From positions 132,962,420 through 133,026,419 of the forward strand of contig CM043964.1 of the NCBI GenBank assembly GCA_014529385.2: a stretch of DNA of 64,000 bases, in the 5' to 3' direction. Both the position numbers and the translations under genes were made by a program. The notes beneath the pieces are model-generated. The model had not been told where the DNA came from. It did not search any database and worked only from the letters and a program-made list of their open reading frames with translations. Every line of letters begins with the position of its first letter. Position 1 is the first letter of the stretch. Of this stretch, positions 34,307 through 46,748 are shown in pieces. The DNA comes from Adiantum capillus-veneris. Lineage: Eukaryota > Streptophyta > Polypodiopsida > Polypodiales > Pteridaceae.

Positions 34307-35698
34307 TGTCATAAAATCTAATATCTGACCAACCCAAATGATTTTCTCATATTAAACTGATCATTTAATGTGGGAGAATAAACGGGAACAAGGGTTAAGT
34401 TATAAATGATCTTATAGATCTATTTAAGCAGGGCCAATGGTAAAGGGGCCCATATGAGAAAAGGTCTATCAAAGAGAAAGGTTAACTAATGGAGCAAAAG
34501 ACCTTAGGGTTGTCTTCATTAAAGCCTCCAAAGGTAAGTGTTAAAAGCTTTAGCACATAGTCTTTAAAATTTTACTCTTTAGTCACTATAGTCCAAGCAG
34601 GCAAGGGGGTAGCTTGCTTAAGCTAGGGCTGTGCTTAAGCAGGGCTTACCAATTTCAAAATACTTGCTATTCAAGAGGGGGCGAGCCCTACAGGAAGGGG
34701 GGGGGGGGGGGGGGGGGGGTAGATAGTAAGTGAGCACCTCACCAAGGACCCATACCCTTATGAAAGGAAAGAGGTCACTTGTCAAGTGTAGAGACACACT
34801 AATCAAGCAGGTAGGGGGTGTGCTTAAGCAGGGGCTGTGCTTAAGCAAGGGGGGTGCTAGCTTAGCCTCACAAAGAGAAAGAAGGACACTTGTCAAGAGG
34901 CTACACACCTTGCCCCAATGGGAGCCCAACTCTCTCTCTCTCTCTCTCTCTCATTTGAGTCTACCACAAGCTCTCTCTCATTCATTCTTCCCTTCACACA
35001 CTCTTGTGAAGCAAGGATTCCATCTCCTTCTCCAAGCTTGAGAAGTTGAGTGCCTACTACCACAAGCTCTTGGCTATGGATGCAAATCCACACAAGAGAA
35101 TGCTTATGCTTGCTTTACCAATCTCTCTAATCTCCATTAACTCTATGCTAAGCTATGCTACAAGAGCTATGAGTGATTATGTGCAAGGGGTTATTTCTTT
35201 CTAGTAGAGCTTTCTACTTCTCTCTTCTTCCTCACTCCCTCCTAGCTCTCCTCACCTTTCATGGTGTTTGAGGTCTTGGGATTGAGGCTGGGCATTTTTC
35301 AAGCTCATGCTAATCATGTTTATTGTTGTAGTTATGTTAATGCTTGGTGAGTGAAGCTTACCATCTTCATCTCATCAAGAAGGTCTCAAGGAACACAAAC
35401 AGTTGTATTGTAAACAAGTCTTCCGTCATGGAATAATCTATAATAAAAATGCCTATTGGAGGGGGGACCGGCTCCAACTAATCCGGTCCTCTATTGGTGT
35501 CAATTTCTCTAAACTCTCACTCTCTTTTACAAGTATTGATCATGCCATGTTAATGAAGTAATGTGTTAAGTGTTGATCTCTCTATCCAAGCACTTTCTTT
35601 CTCACTATACATCTACACACTAAAGAATACCCAAGGAAATGCTCAATATGTTATTTACTTTCCGCTTCAACTCAAGTTAAAAGGCTAATTCCATGACA
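34307..35698 (+). repeat. 5' LTR of element A
   Basis: About 1.39 kb. Contains a run of 23 G (34697-34719), a (CT)n tract (34931-34952) and the segment GGAGGGGGGACCGGCTCC also found in the long B-type LTR at 4130. Confidence 0.93.
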
Positions 35699-35699
35699 T

Positions 35700-35711
35700 T
35701 GGTATCAGAGC
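35700..35711 (+). other. tRNA-Met primer-binding site of element A
   Basis: TGGTATCAGAGC, one base after the LTR end. 35712-36112 is leader without a gene. Confidence 0.9.
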
Positions 35712-36112
35712 ATTTGGTTTCTCTTTTCTTGCTTAAGAAGAGAGGTCCTTAAGTAGCCTATAAATGGTTGATGTTGTTAATTATAATAGGGTAAGTGGAA
35801 CTGGGATCTAATATCGATTTTGTTAAGCTCACTATGTGGGGGATGGTGCACACCTCGGGAGCTTTGGACTTAATAATGGAGTCTTTTTAGACTTGCCTAC
35901 GGCTTTACCATTATTGAGCCATAAGAAGTCCGAAAGGAGCTAGCCCTTGGCAATTCTACTATGTTAGACCTACTCCTCTACTCTCTATAATTAACCACTT
36001 TGAGCCGTGGGTGTAGATACTTAAGAGCCAATTTTCAAAGGCTAAGAGGAGTGGCAACTAAGGTTTTGAATCGCCAAAGCATACACTAAGTACATACATA
36101 AATTTTGTTAAC

Positions 36113-37450
36113 ATGGCTAACAATAATCAAGAGAGTAGAATGAACATAGATAGTTTTGATTTTTCACATGAAGGTGCTAATGATGATTCCCATGTTTGTG
36201 AATTATCTCGTCACTAGGTTACAGCAAGCTATGGGAACCCTGTTTTGCAAGCCGAAGTTACTGGGACTTCGTGCTTATGGAAATCCATCTCTCCAAGAGG
36301 AGAGAGAGTTAGGAGGCCTATGAAGAGACCCCAAAAGGAGACTCTCTCCCATTAGAGAGGATGGAAAACAGAGGAGAACCCAAGAAAGCAGAAAAGAATG
36401 GAAGTTTACGTTTCTTTGAAGATGTGGCTCCACGAAGACGGCAGTCTAGATGATCGTCTTACTCCTCCCAAGAGGAAAAGAGAAACCCATAGTCCTTCTC
36501 CTCATCACTCTGAAAGGCAAGAGAGGAAACAAAGGAGAAAGGGCTAGGAGAGGTCACCTCTTCTCTTCTTCTTCACCTTTCTCTCTTCTCTTCTTCTTCA
36601 CCTTCCTCCTCTTCCGATGAAGTTATGATTCTCCTAGAGAAATACAAGAGGGGAGGACATCGCAAATCATTCGTGCATGGGAAGGTCACAAAAGCTAAAC
36701 AAGTTCAGGAGGGAGGAAAGAGTGTCTCTTTTCTCACTTACGATGGCCCTTTGGTGCTACCGACAAAGTGTTGGCCTTCATCTAGCAATTTGATGCGGCC
36801 TTTTGGGGACGAGGGCTTCACAGAGTCTCCAAGCTACGCCATGTAGCTATGCACTTCCAAAAATCAGCTCGTCAATGGTGGGCTATCCTTCATGGCAATG
36901 GAGAGCCCAAAGACATGGAAACTCTACGAGTTTCCATCATGAAGCAATTTCTTCAAGCGATATAAAGATAAAGTTTCTACAAATGCGCGCTTGAAGCTTT
37001 CTCTCTCATGAGTCTATCAACAAGTATGTAGACAAGTTTTGGGATTTACATCTCAAAGTATTTCTTTCAAAAGATAGACTTGCGAGCAAAGACAAGCATT
37101 CTGTGGGGATTACCTAAGAGATGACGAATAATCAACTCTCAATGGCCCGGTACTATTACGAAGTAATCCACCACACCATGGTGCTTCAGCATCAATTCCA
37201 TCAAGGGGCTAGAACTAATGTCAAACCATGGAAAAACAAAGATAAAATGATGCAAAGGGGAAAACCAATGCTCAAAACAATTCCCAAGTCACTTCCAACA
37301 ACAACAACAACAATCGGTCAAGGAGAAGGGAGTTTACAAAGTTAAAAACAAACTCTCTCCTGAAGATCTTGATGCTTTCGCAAGGACCATAAGTGTTTCA
37401 AGTGTGGGGAGCAAGGACATGGCTATGTTCTTGCCCCAAGAAGAATACTC
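36113..37450 (+). pseudogene. Gag of element A
   Basis: The start, MANNNQESRMNIDSFDF, at ATG 36113 corresponds to B's gag start; the frame stops after about 35 codons. Later pieces include a basic Arg/Ser-rich middle, capsid-like segments near 36880-37080, and the zinc knuckle CFKCGEQGHGY at about 37398-37430. In B the knuckle ends YHSC; here a base is missing, so the final His/Cys part is out of frame. It cannot make a working Gag. Confidence 0.85.
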
Positions 37451-37539
37451 GCAATGAGACTCCTTAGGGCTTCCACCATCGAAGCTCCAAATGAGGATGC
37501 TCATTGCAAAGGATCATCACTCTCCTATGCTTGGGGAAA

Positions 37540-37979
37540 GGTTAGAGAGCATGATGCCTTCATCTTGTTTGACCTGGCTCTACTCTCAACTTCATATCAA
37601 TAAAGTTGGCCACCAAGTTGGGCATTCAAGCTTTTGAGATGGAGATATAGTAGTGGCTGATGCAGCTTTCAAGGGACAACAAGCCTCCGTTACTCCCTTG
37701 ATTGGGAAGTTGAGGTTATGTCCAAAGCTAATGTCGACAAAGAAGAATCTTCATCTCTCCTCTCATACATTAGGATGTTATCCTAGGGGCACCATGTTTG
37801 ATCGCATGGCTGCAACATGAAGTTCCTGAAAGGAGAATTTACTTCACCTACAGGGGAAAGAACATGTATATAGATGCTAGTGAGCGTGGTTGCACTATTC
37901 CACTTGTAAATCCTCTTGCTTTTGATAAGTCAATGAAGAGCTCAGTTTCTGCGTACATGATTTTTGTCAAGAGTCTCTA
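37540..37979 (+). pseudogene. Protease region of element A
   Basis: Corresponds to B's 45310-44928. The catalytic motif is disrupted: B has LFDPGSIHNFIS, while A reads LFDLALLS owing to a missing base. The C-terminal part ERRIYFTYRGKNMYIDASE (37830-37890) is clear. Confidence 0.75.
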
Positions 37980-38089
37980 AAAGATACTAATGTTTCATCA
38001 AATGTAAATGACAGAATCAAGAGATTTAGACTTATCTAATTTTCTAAAAAGGATTCCAAGATGTGTAATCGATGATATCCCTATGGACT

Positions 38090-38835
38090 TACCTCAAAAC
38101 GAGGGATGATGACCATCGCATTGAGCTCCTTCCTGGAAGTCACACCCTAACAGCCTCCTTATGGAGTCTCACAAGCTCAACAGAGGAGATCATGAGGCAA
38201 CTTCAAGAGTGGTAGACAAAGGGATGGTGAGGCCTAGTTCTCTCCCTTTTGTTCTCAGTCCTTTAGTGCAAAAGAAGATGGTACATACCGTATGTGTGTG
38301 GACTATCGAGCACTAAACCATATCACTATCAAAACAGATTTCCGTACCTCAGGTAGAAGATCTGTTTGATAAGCTACAAGGCTCTACCTACTTTAGTAGA
38401 TTGACTTAAGAGTGGCTATCATCAAATAAGGATAGTGGATGAAGATATCTTAAAGACCGCGTTTGCACAGTTTGCTTTATGAATATCTAGTCATGCCTTT
38501 TGCTTGACTAATGCACAGTACATTCAATCATTTAATGAAGTAAATTTTTAGACCATATGCAAATTCATTGGGAGTGTTCTTTGATGATATCATCATCTAC
38601 TCAAGTCTTTGGAGGAACATAAACAACATCTCCAAGTGATTTTTCAAGCATTGAGGAGAACAAGCTTATCTCAACCAAAGAAAAGCGAATTCTTCCTTCA
38701 AGAGATTCAATACCTAGGTCATATTATCTCTCACGATGGTATCGTATGGATCCTCAAGTTAGAGGTAATAAAATCATGGCCTAACCATAAATTACATGAG
38801 CTAGATGCTTTATTGTATGTGCACATACTATAGAC
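38090..38835 (+). pseudogene. Reverse transcriptase of element A
   Basis: Motifs in changing frames: SPLVQKKDG-like (38260-38285), VCVDYRALN-like (38295-38320), SYFSRIDL-like (38388-38410), and the active site VFFDDIIIYS (38575-38600), followed by EEHKQHLQVIFQALR and KKSEFFLQEIQYLGHIISHDG (38609-38750). FFDD replaces the usual YxDD but also occurs in B, so it is family-typical. Many frameshifts. Confidence 0.85.
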
Positions 38836-38889
38836 GCTTCATAGCAAAATTCTCTCAAGTAGCAGGACACTACAGACTTAACTAAGAAG

Positions 38890-39420
38890 AACGTTAAGTT
38901 TGTATGGACTGCTAAGGAGCAAATTCTTTTGAAAAGCTCAAAGAGAATCTTACTTCCAACAGTCCTCGTGCTTCGGATCTTCAAGCCATTTGAGGTCCAA
39001 TGTGATGCTTGTGGAGATTGCTTGGAGCAGTTTGCTTCAAGAAGGGTTGCCATAGCATATGAGAGCGAAGGCTCAATACTGATGAATGGAGTCTTGGGCA
39101 TTTATGAGAAAGAGCTTTTAGCTGTTCTACATGCCCTAGACACATGGAAGCACTACCTATTGGGGACTCATTTATCCTACGAACCGACCACAAAGTCTCA
39201 AGTATTCATGACGCAAACCATGCTTTCGACAAACAAATGAGGTGGGAAAATTTTCTTTCGCAATTTAATTTTCATATTGCTCACATAGCTGGTAAGCACA
39301 ATCAAGTTGGATGCACTTTCACGACGACCAAAAGTTCATGCGGTGTCTATAGCTACTCACATGATCTATCCTCTATGATAGATGAGTATGCTATTGACCC
39401 TGATTTAGAGAGATAATGTC
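38890..39420 (+). pseudogene. RNase H of element A
   Basis: KPFEVQCDACGDCLEQ (normally cDAS.., first catalytic Asp kept), then IYEKELLAVLHALDTWKHYLLG (catalytic Glu) and FILRTDHKVS in the next frame (catalytic Asp), ending RWENFLSQFNFHIAHIAGKHNQV. It is a single gypsy-type RNase H, unlike the dual arrangement in C. Frames shift near 39050 and 39160. Confidence 0.85.
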
Positions 39421-40185
39421 AACCCTTGTTTGGGAAGAAAGAGGAACCATTCACCTTGCAGGATGGTTATCTTTCCATTGCAATAGGCTATGTGTTACCC
39501 ATTCCCTTCGTGAGAAAGTATGTATGAATCATGCTCCTCCATATGCGGGGCATAGAGGTATTCAACCTACTCTCCGTGGGAGTGGAGACGTACTTCTATT
39601 GGCCTACCATGAAAGTGAACATACAAGGAGTATGTTTCAAAATGTGTAGTATGCCAAAAACCAAGTATGATAGAGGAAAGCAACCTGGATTACTACAGTC
39701 ATTGCCTATTCCAAATTCACCATGGGAGAGTATATCCATGGATTTCATCTTTGGATTACCGAAGTTATCCATGGAATACAGGAATATGGACAATAGTCGA
39801 CAGGTTTAGCAAGCAAGCGCATTTTATTCTGTCAAAAAGACTATTAAGGCACATCAAATGGCAACTCTCTTCATATCTCAGATTTTCAAGCACCATGGAT
39901 TACCCACATCTATCGTGTCAGATAGAGATCCTAGAAATGACCAGTTATTTCTGGAAAGGTCTCTTTGAAAATCTAGGAACAAGATTGAATTTCTCTCGGC
40001 CTATCACCCACAAACGGATAGCCAAGTGAAATATCCAATCTTACGATACTCGATCTACTCAAGACTTATGTTACCGAAGTAGATCAACGCTCATAGTGGA
40101 AAAAGTACTTACCTCTTGTAGAGTATGCCTACAATAATACTGTATACTTCTACGGGAAAAGCACCTTTCGAGATCATTGAGGGAA
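39420..40185 (+). pseudogene. Integrase core of element A
   Basis: Zinc-binding part with AGHRGI and VCSMPKTKYD (final Cys pair partly lost), core Asp in PWESISMDFIFGLPK (39720-39760), VSDRDP-like second Asp near 39918, and the SYHPQTDGQ-like Glu region near 40000-40030 in another frame. Multiple frameshifts. Confidence 0.85.
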
Positions 40186-40341
40186 GACTAAAAGTCCCTT
40201 GCTACTCAAAGTACATGGGAAGATCTTCGCCGCCGATGAGTATAGCCGTGACCTACAAGAATCTTTTCAAAGATTAGGGAGGCTATATCCATCTCTCAAC
40301 AAAGGTAAAAAGTTGCTGCTGATAAGCACAGAAGAGCCTTA

Positions 40342-40810
40342 ATGTTCAAAGAAAATGATTGGGTCTTACTCAAGTTTCCTAAGGCTCGACTAAGGCAAAC
40401 GACGGGCAAAAATCCTACGGGCCATCAAAAGTATTATGCTAAACTAGCAAAAAGATACTATGGTCCTTTCCAAATCTTGAAGCCCATCAATGAGACGGCT
40501 TATCAACTCAAGTTGCCCAAACATTGGCTTATACACAATGCCTTTCATGTAAGCCTAATTAAGCCCTACAAAGGAGAGCACCAACTGAACCAATTATTGA
40601 AGACCCTCCCAAAGTTGAAGACAAGAAGAGGTGCTACAACCCGAAGCTGTCCTTCGGCATGAAGACAAGGTACTACGACATGGTAAGATTATCCGACGGT
40701 ATCTTATTAATTAAGTTAAAATTATCCTTTTGAAGATGCTAGATGGATGCAAGGAGTACAGCTTAAGGATAGTATGAACCTTGTCAATGCTTACAATGCT
40801 ACATTAGAGT
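40342..40810 (+). pseudogene. Integrase C-terminus and chromodomain of element A
   Basis: The open part 40342-40662 reads FKENDWVLLKF, GHQKYYAKLAKRYYGPFQIL and HWLIHNAFHVSLIKPYKGE. In the adjacent frames follow EVLQPEAVLRHEDKVLRHGK and FEDARWMQGVQL (40640-40775), the two halves of a chromodomain separated by a frameshift near 40712. This is what identifies the A/B family as chromoviruses. Confidence 0.82.
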
Positions 40811-41173
40811 AAGCAAATGTACAAATTTCTTTTAAATGACTCATGTTTTTTTGTCTTATAAGACTAGTCCTCTTTTTAATTGTGCACAAAATTAACTAGT
40901 ATGCATGCTTACAATCATGTTTGTGATGCCAACGTCTCTCAAACACCAAGTAGAATTTGTCACTCTACTCTGGGAGAATAAAATGGACTAAAGAGCTGAC
41001 ATGCTTGCGGCAGCTACGTCTTCCAAGCACCAAATGGATTAGTTATCATCTTGGAAAGATGTCGTCGTAGGGTAAAAGGGATCCTCTACCAGCTAAGTAA
41101 AATTGACTAATGACTAAGACTTTATCTCTTCTACCTCATAGTCGAGACGACTATGATTTCAAGACAGAGGTAA

Positions 41174-41781
41174 TGTCATAAATCTAATATCTGACCAACC
41201 CAAATGATTTTTCATATTAAACTGATCATTTAATGTGGGAGAATAAACGGGAACAAGGGTTAAGATATAAATGATCTTATAGATCTATTTAAGCACGGGC
41301 CAATGGTAAAGGGGCCCATATGAGAAAAGGTCTATCAAAGAGAAAGGTTAACTAATGGAGCAAAAGACCTTAGGGTTGTCTTCATTAAAGCCTCCAAAGG
41401 TAAGTGTTAAAAGCTTTAGCACATAGTCTTTAAAATTTTACTCTTTAGTCACTATAGTCCAAGCAGGCAAGGGGGAGGGTAGCTTGCTTAAGCTAGGGCT
41501 GTGCTTAAGCAGGGGGGCTGCCTGCTTACCAAGCTCAAAATACTTGCTATTCAAGAGGGGGCGAGCCCTACAAAGGGGGCGGGGGGGGGGGGGGTAGTAG
41601 TAAGTGAGCACCTCACCAAGGACCATACCCTTATGAAAGGAAAGAGGTCACTTGTCAAGTGTAGAGACACACTAATCAAGAGGTAGGGGGTGTGCTTAAG
41701 CAAGGGGGGTGCTAGCTTAGCCTCACAAGAGAAAGAAGGACACTTGTCAAGAGGCTACACACCTTGCCCCAATGGGAGCCC

Positions 41782-41832
<51 letters not shown>

Positions 41833-42588
41833 TCTCTCTCTCATTTGAGTCTACCACAAGCTCTCTCTCAATAATTCTTCCCGTTACACACTCTTGTGAA
41901 GCAAGGATTCCATCTCCTTCTCCAAGCTTGAGAAGTTGAGTGCCTACTACCACAAGCTCTTGGCTATGGATGCAAATCCACACAAGAGAATGCTTATGCT
42001 TGCTTTTACCAATCTCTCTAATCTCCATTAACTCTATGCTAAGCTATGCTACAAGAGCTATGAGTGATTATGTGCAAGGGGTTATTTCTTTCTAGTAGAG
42101 CTACTTCTACTTCTTCTTCTTCCTCACTCCCTGCTAGCTCTCCTCACCTTTCATGGTGTTTGAGGTCTTGGGATTGAGGCTGGGCATTTTTCAAGCTCAT
42201 GCTAATCATGTTTATTGTTGTAGTTATGTTAATAGCTTGGTGAGTGAAGCTTACCATCTCATCTCATCAAGAAGGTCTCAAGGAACACAAACAGTTGTAT
42301 TGTAAACAAGTCTTCCGTCATGGAAGAATCTATAATAAAAATGCCTATTGGAGGGGGGACCGGCTCCAACTAATCCGGTCCTCTATTGGTGTCAATTTCT
42401 CTAAACTCTCACTCTCTTTTACAAGTATTGATCATGCCATGTTAATGAAGTAATGTGTTAAGTGTTGCTCTCTATATCCAAGCACTTTCTTTCTCACTAT
42501 ACATCTACACACTAAAGAATACCAAGGAAATGCTCAATATGTTATTACTTTACGCTTCAACTCAAGTTAAAAGGCTAATTCCATTTCA
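41174..42588 (+). repeat. 3' LTR of element A
   Basis: Starts TGTCATAAATCT and ends CCATTTCA. It matches the 5' LTR with short indels: the G-run is 12-13 instead of 23, and the CT tract is longer and interrupted (about 41784-41840). The interval 40811-41173 is the 3' untranslated region. Confidence 0.92.
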
Positions 42589-42593
42589 CTCAT
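42589..42593. repeat. Target site duplication of A, right
   Basis: CTCAT, identical to 34302-34306. Confidence 0.9.
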
Positions 42594-43400
42594 CGACGAT
42601 GAGATCTCCCATGTACTTTAAGTAGCATGGACTTTTAGGTCTTCCCTCAATTATTCAGAAGGTGCTTTTCCTGTAGAAGTATGTACAATATTATTGTACG
42701 CATACTCTACAAGAGGTAAGTACTTTTCCCATTGTGAGCGTTGATCTACTTCGGTAACATAAGTCTTTAGTAGATCGAGTATCGTAAGATTGGCTATCTC
42801 ACTTTGGCCATCCGTTTGTGAGTGATAGAACAACGAAGAGAAATTCAATTTTGTTCCTAGATTTTTCAAGAGACCTTTCTAGAAATTATTGGTCATTCTA
42901 GGATCTCTATCTGACACGATGGATGTTGGCAATCCATGGTGTTTTGAAAATCTGTGATATGAAGAGAGTTGCATTTGGTGTGTCTTAATAGTCTTTTGAC
43001 AAGAATAAAGTGCGTTTTTTTGCTTGCTAAACCTGTCGACTATTATCCATATTTCTATATTCCCATGGATAGACTTGGATAATCCAAATATAAAATCCAT
43101 GGATATACTCTCCCATGGTGAATTTGGGATGGGCAATTGCTCGAGTTATCCAGGTTGCTTCCCTCTATCATACTTGGTATTTTGGCATACCACACATTTG
43201 AAACATACTCTTGTATGTCCACTTTCATGGTAGGCGAATAGAATACGTATCTACTCCTCAGAGAGTAGGTTGAATGCCTCTATGCCCCGCATAGGGAGGA
43301 GCATGGGATTCATACATGACTTTCTCACAACGGGAGTGGGTAACACATAGCCTATTGCCGTGGAAGAGATAACCATCCTGCAAGGTGAATGGTTCCTCTT
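42594..43400 (-). pseudogene. Integrase core of B
   Basis: Catalytic Asp regions and Glu region: PNSPWESISMDFIFGLSK (43136-43080), VSDRDPRM (about 42915), SQTDGQSEIANL (about 42815-42785). Then VDQRSQWEKYLPLVEYAYNN and STGKAPSE before the break made by element A. The zinc-binding part lies around 43380-43180. It contains frameshifts near 42875 and 43020. Confidence 0.85.
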
Positions 43401-43439
43401 TCTTCCCCAAAGCAAGGACTAACATTATGTCTCTATAGT

Positions 43440-44830
43440 CAGGGTCAGCAGCATACTCATCTATCGTAGAAGATAGATCATTGTGAGTAGCTTAAAACAC
43501 ACTTAACTTTTGGTCGTTGTGAAAGTACAATAGCCACTTGAAAATATGAAAATTAAATTGCGAAAGAAAATTTTCCTACCTCATTTGTTTGTCGGAAAGC
43601 TTGGTTAGCGTCATGAAGTACTTGAGACTTTGGTGGTCGGTTTCTAGAATAAATGGAATCCCCAATAAATAGTGCTTCCATGTGTCTAGGCATATAGAAT
43701 AGCTAAAAGCTCTTTCTCATAAATTCCTAATATCCATTCATCCGTATTGAGCATGTGGCTCTCATATGTGTGGCATGCCCTTCTTGAAGCAAGAATGCTC
43801 CAAGGCAATCACCACAAGCATCACATTGGGATGGCTTTGAGATATCCATAAGCTTGAGGAGTGGTTGGGAGGTAAGCTTCTTTTTGAGAGTCATGTCAAA
43901 GAATTTTTCTCCTTAGTAGTCCATGAATACTTAATGTTCTTCTTTGTTAAGTCATGTACTGGTCTTGCTATTTGAGAAAATCTAGCTATGAAGCATCTAT
44001 AGCATGCACACATGCCAAAAATCTTCTTAGCTCATGTAGATTCCTTGGATTAGGCCATGCTTTATTACCTCTAACTTCGATGGATCCATCGGATACCATC
44101 TTGAGAGATAATTTGACATAATTATTGAATCTCTTGAAGGAAAAATTCGCTTTTCTTTCGGTTGAGAAAAAGCTTGTTCTCCGTCAATGCTTGAAAAATC
44201 ACTTGGAGATGTTGCTTGTGTTCCTCCAAGGACTTGGAGTAGATGATGATATCATCAAAGAACACTCCATTGAATTTGCGGTAGGGTCTAAAGATTTTTT
44301 GCATTAGACGATTGCACATGGCTGGTGCATTATTCAAGCCAAAAGGCATGATAGATATTCAAAAAGGCCAAATGTTGTACGAAACACAGTCTTTAGGATA
44401 TCTTCATTCACTATCCTTATTTGATGATAGCCACTTTTAAGGTCAATCCTACTGAAGTAGGTAGAGCTTGTAGCTTATCAAACAGATCTTCTTCCAAGGA
44501 ATGGGAAATCTCTTTTTGATAGTGATATGGTTTAGTGCTCAATAGTCCATACATATACGATATGTACCATCTTTCTTTTGCACTAAAAGATTGGAGAACA
44601 AAAGGGAGAGGAGCTACGCCTCACCATCCCTTTGTCAAACCAATTCTTGTACTTGCCTCATGATCTCCTCTTGTTGAGCTTGGGAAAGTCGATAAGGAGG
44701 CTTGCTAGGCGGTGAGATTCTTGGAGAAGCTCAATTCGATGGTCATCATCCCTCTTTTTGGAGGTAGTCCATAGGGATATCATCGATGAACACAATCTTA
44801 AAATCTTTTAGAAAATTAGACAAATCTAAC
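43440..44830 (-). pseudogene. Reverse transcriptase and RNase H of B
   Basis: Reverse transcriptase: MPFGLNNAPAMCNRLMQKIF and VFFDDIIIYSKSLEEHKQHL in one open piece (44349-44122), with upstream motifs (YRALNH, QKKDG) recognisable between 44600 and 44520. RNase H motifs (YEKELLAIL-like, WKHYLL-like) are at about 43740-43660 in shifted frames. Non-functional, but clearly homologous to A. Confidence 0.85.
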
Positions 44831-44927
44831 TCTTCTTAATTTACCATTTATATTTGATGAAACATAAGACCTGTTAGGGATTCTTTTGACAAAAATTATG
44901 TACGTAGAAACTGAGCTCTTCATTGAT

Positions 44928-45461
44928 TTATAAAAAAACAACAGGATTTACAAGTGGTATGGTACGACCAGGTTCCCTAACATCTATATACATGTTCTTT
45001 CCCCTGCAAGTGAAGTAGATTCTCCTTTCAAGGAGCTTCATGTTGGTAGCCATGCGGTTAAACCATGGAGCCCCTAGGATAGCATCGTCATGTTGGAGAG
45101 GAGAGAAGAAAAAGGCTTCTTTGTCGACATAGCTTTGGACATGGAGCCTCAACTTCCCAATCAAGGGAGTAACAAAGGCTCGCTGTCCCTTGAAAGCAGT
45201 GTTGGCCATTACGGCATCTCCCATCTTGAAAGCTTGAATGTCCAACTTGGTGGCCAAATCCGTTGATATGAAGTTGTGAATAGAGCCAGGGTCAAACAAG
45301 ATGAAGGCATCATGCTCCCTTACCTTTCCCCAAGCATAGGAGAGAGGTGCACCTTTGCAATGAGCATCCTCTTTCGGAGCTTTCATGGTGGAAGCTCTAA
45401 AAGTCTCATTGCGATTATTTCTCTGGGGCAAGAATGATAGCCATGTCCTTGCTCCCCACAC
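44928..45461 (-). pseudogene. Protease of B
   Basis: A 177-codon open piece. It contains SYAWGKVREHDAFILFDPGSIHNFIS, i.e. the catalytic Asp as D-P-G-S where D-S-G-S is usual, followed by ATKLDIQ, and ILGAPWFNRM as the C-terminal hydrophobic-Gly motif. It then reads ERRIYFTCRGKNMYID towards the reverse transcriptase linker. The Ser-to-Pro change in the active-site triad would be expected to damage the enzyme. Confidence 0.82.
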
Positions 45462-46748
45462 TTAAAACATTTATGGTCCTTGCGAAAAGCTTCAAGATCT
45501 TCATGAGAGAGTTTGTTTTCACCTTTGTAAACTCCCTTCTCCATGGACCGATTGTTGTTGTTGTTGTTTTTGGAATTGCCTTGGGAAGAATTTTGGGCAT
45601 TGGTTTTCCCGTTTGCATCATTTTTGTCTTTGTTTTCCATGGGCTTGACATACCGTCTAGCCCCTTGTTGGAAATTGATACACTAAGCAACCATGGTGTG
45701 ATGGATTACTTTGATGATAGAATCGGGCCGTTGAGAGTTAACGTATTTGGCCATCTCTTCAGGTAAACCTGCACAGAATTGTTGCTTTTGCTTGGCGAAG
45801 CCTATCTTTTGGAAGACAATAGCCTTGAGATGTAAATCCCAAAATTTGTCTACATATTTGTGGATAGACTCATGAGAGAGGAGATTCAAACTACGCCATT
45901 CACTAAGAACTTTGCACTTTGCATCGCTTGCAAGGAATTGCTTCATGATGGAAACTCGTAGAGTTTTCCATGTCTTTGGGGCTTCGCCAATGCCATGAAG
46001 GCTAGCCACCATTGACGAGAAAATTTCTGGAAGTGCATAGCTACATGGTGTATCTTGGAGGACTCCGTGAAGCCCTCGTCTCCAAAGGCCACATCAAATT
46101 GTTGGATGAAGGACAATACTTTTTCATGGCACCAAAGGTGCCATCATAGGTGAGAAAAGAGATACTCTTTTCTCCCTCTTTGAACTTCTTGAGCTTTTGT
46201 GACCTTTGCCATGTAGGGTATGATTAACGATGTACTCCCCTCTTGTAGTCTCTAGGAGAATAATCATATCTTTCATCAGAAGAGGAGGAAGGTGAAGAAG
46301 AAGGAGAAGAGGGTGACCTCTTTCTTGGCCTTTCTTCCTTTGTTTCCTCTCTCCCCTTTTTGAGTGACAAGGAGAAGAACTGTGGGTTGGACGTTTCCTC
46401 TCGGGAGGAGTTGGCAATCCGCCGTTTTCATGGGGCCACATCTTCATAAAAACTTAAAGTTTCATTACTTTCTTGCTCTTTGGATTCCTCCTCTTGTATG
46501 GGAGAGAGTCTTCTTTTGGGGGTCTCTTCAAGAGGCCTCCTAAGCTCTCTCTTCTCTTGGAGAGGAAAGGAGATCCCATAAATGCAAAGTTGTTGAGTAA
46601 CTTCAGCTTGCAAAGCAGGGTTGCCCATAGCTTACTGCAAGCTAGTGACAAGATAATTGACAAACATGGGGGCATCATAATTAGCACCTTCATGTGCAAA
46701 ATTGAAGTTATCGATGTTCATTCTAATCTCATGGTTATTGTCAGCCAT
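45383..46748 (-). pseudogene. Gag of B
   Basis: ATG 46748; matches 1-1258 and 2161-3522. Includes the capsid piece 46012-45683 (TLRVSIMKQFLASDAKCK, YVDKFWDLHLKAIVFQ), an Asn-rich hinge (NNNNNNRSMEKG) and the zinc knuckle CFKCGEQGHGYHSC at about 45475-45430. An early stop after about 35 codons and several frame changes show it is dead. Confidence 0.87.

Larger units (their letters stand above)
34307..42588 (+). mobile_element. Chromovirus A, nested in B
   Basis: Full-length plus-strand gypsy element of the same family as B. LTRs 34307-35698 and 41174-42588 (both start TGTCATAAA; ends CCATGACA and CCATTTCA), primer site TGGTATCAGAGC at 35700-35711, target duplication CTCAT on both sides. Coding order: gag, protease, reverse transcriptase, RNase H, integrase, chromodomain. 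The LTRs look far less diverged from each other than the coding region is from an intact frame: almost every domain has stops or shifts. Confidence 0.93.
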
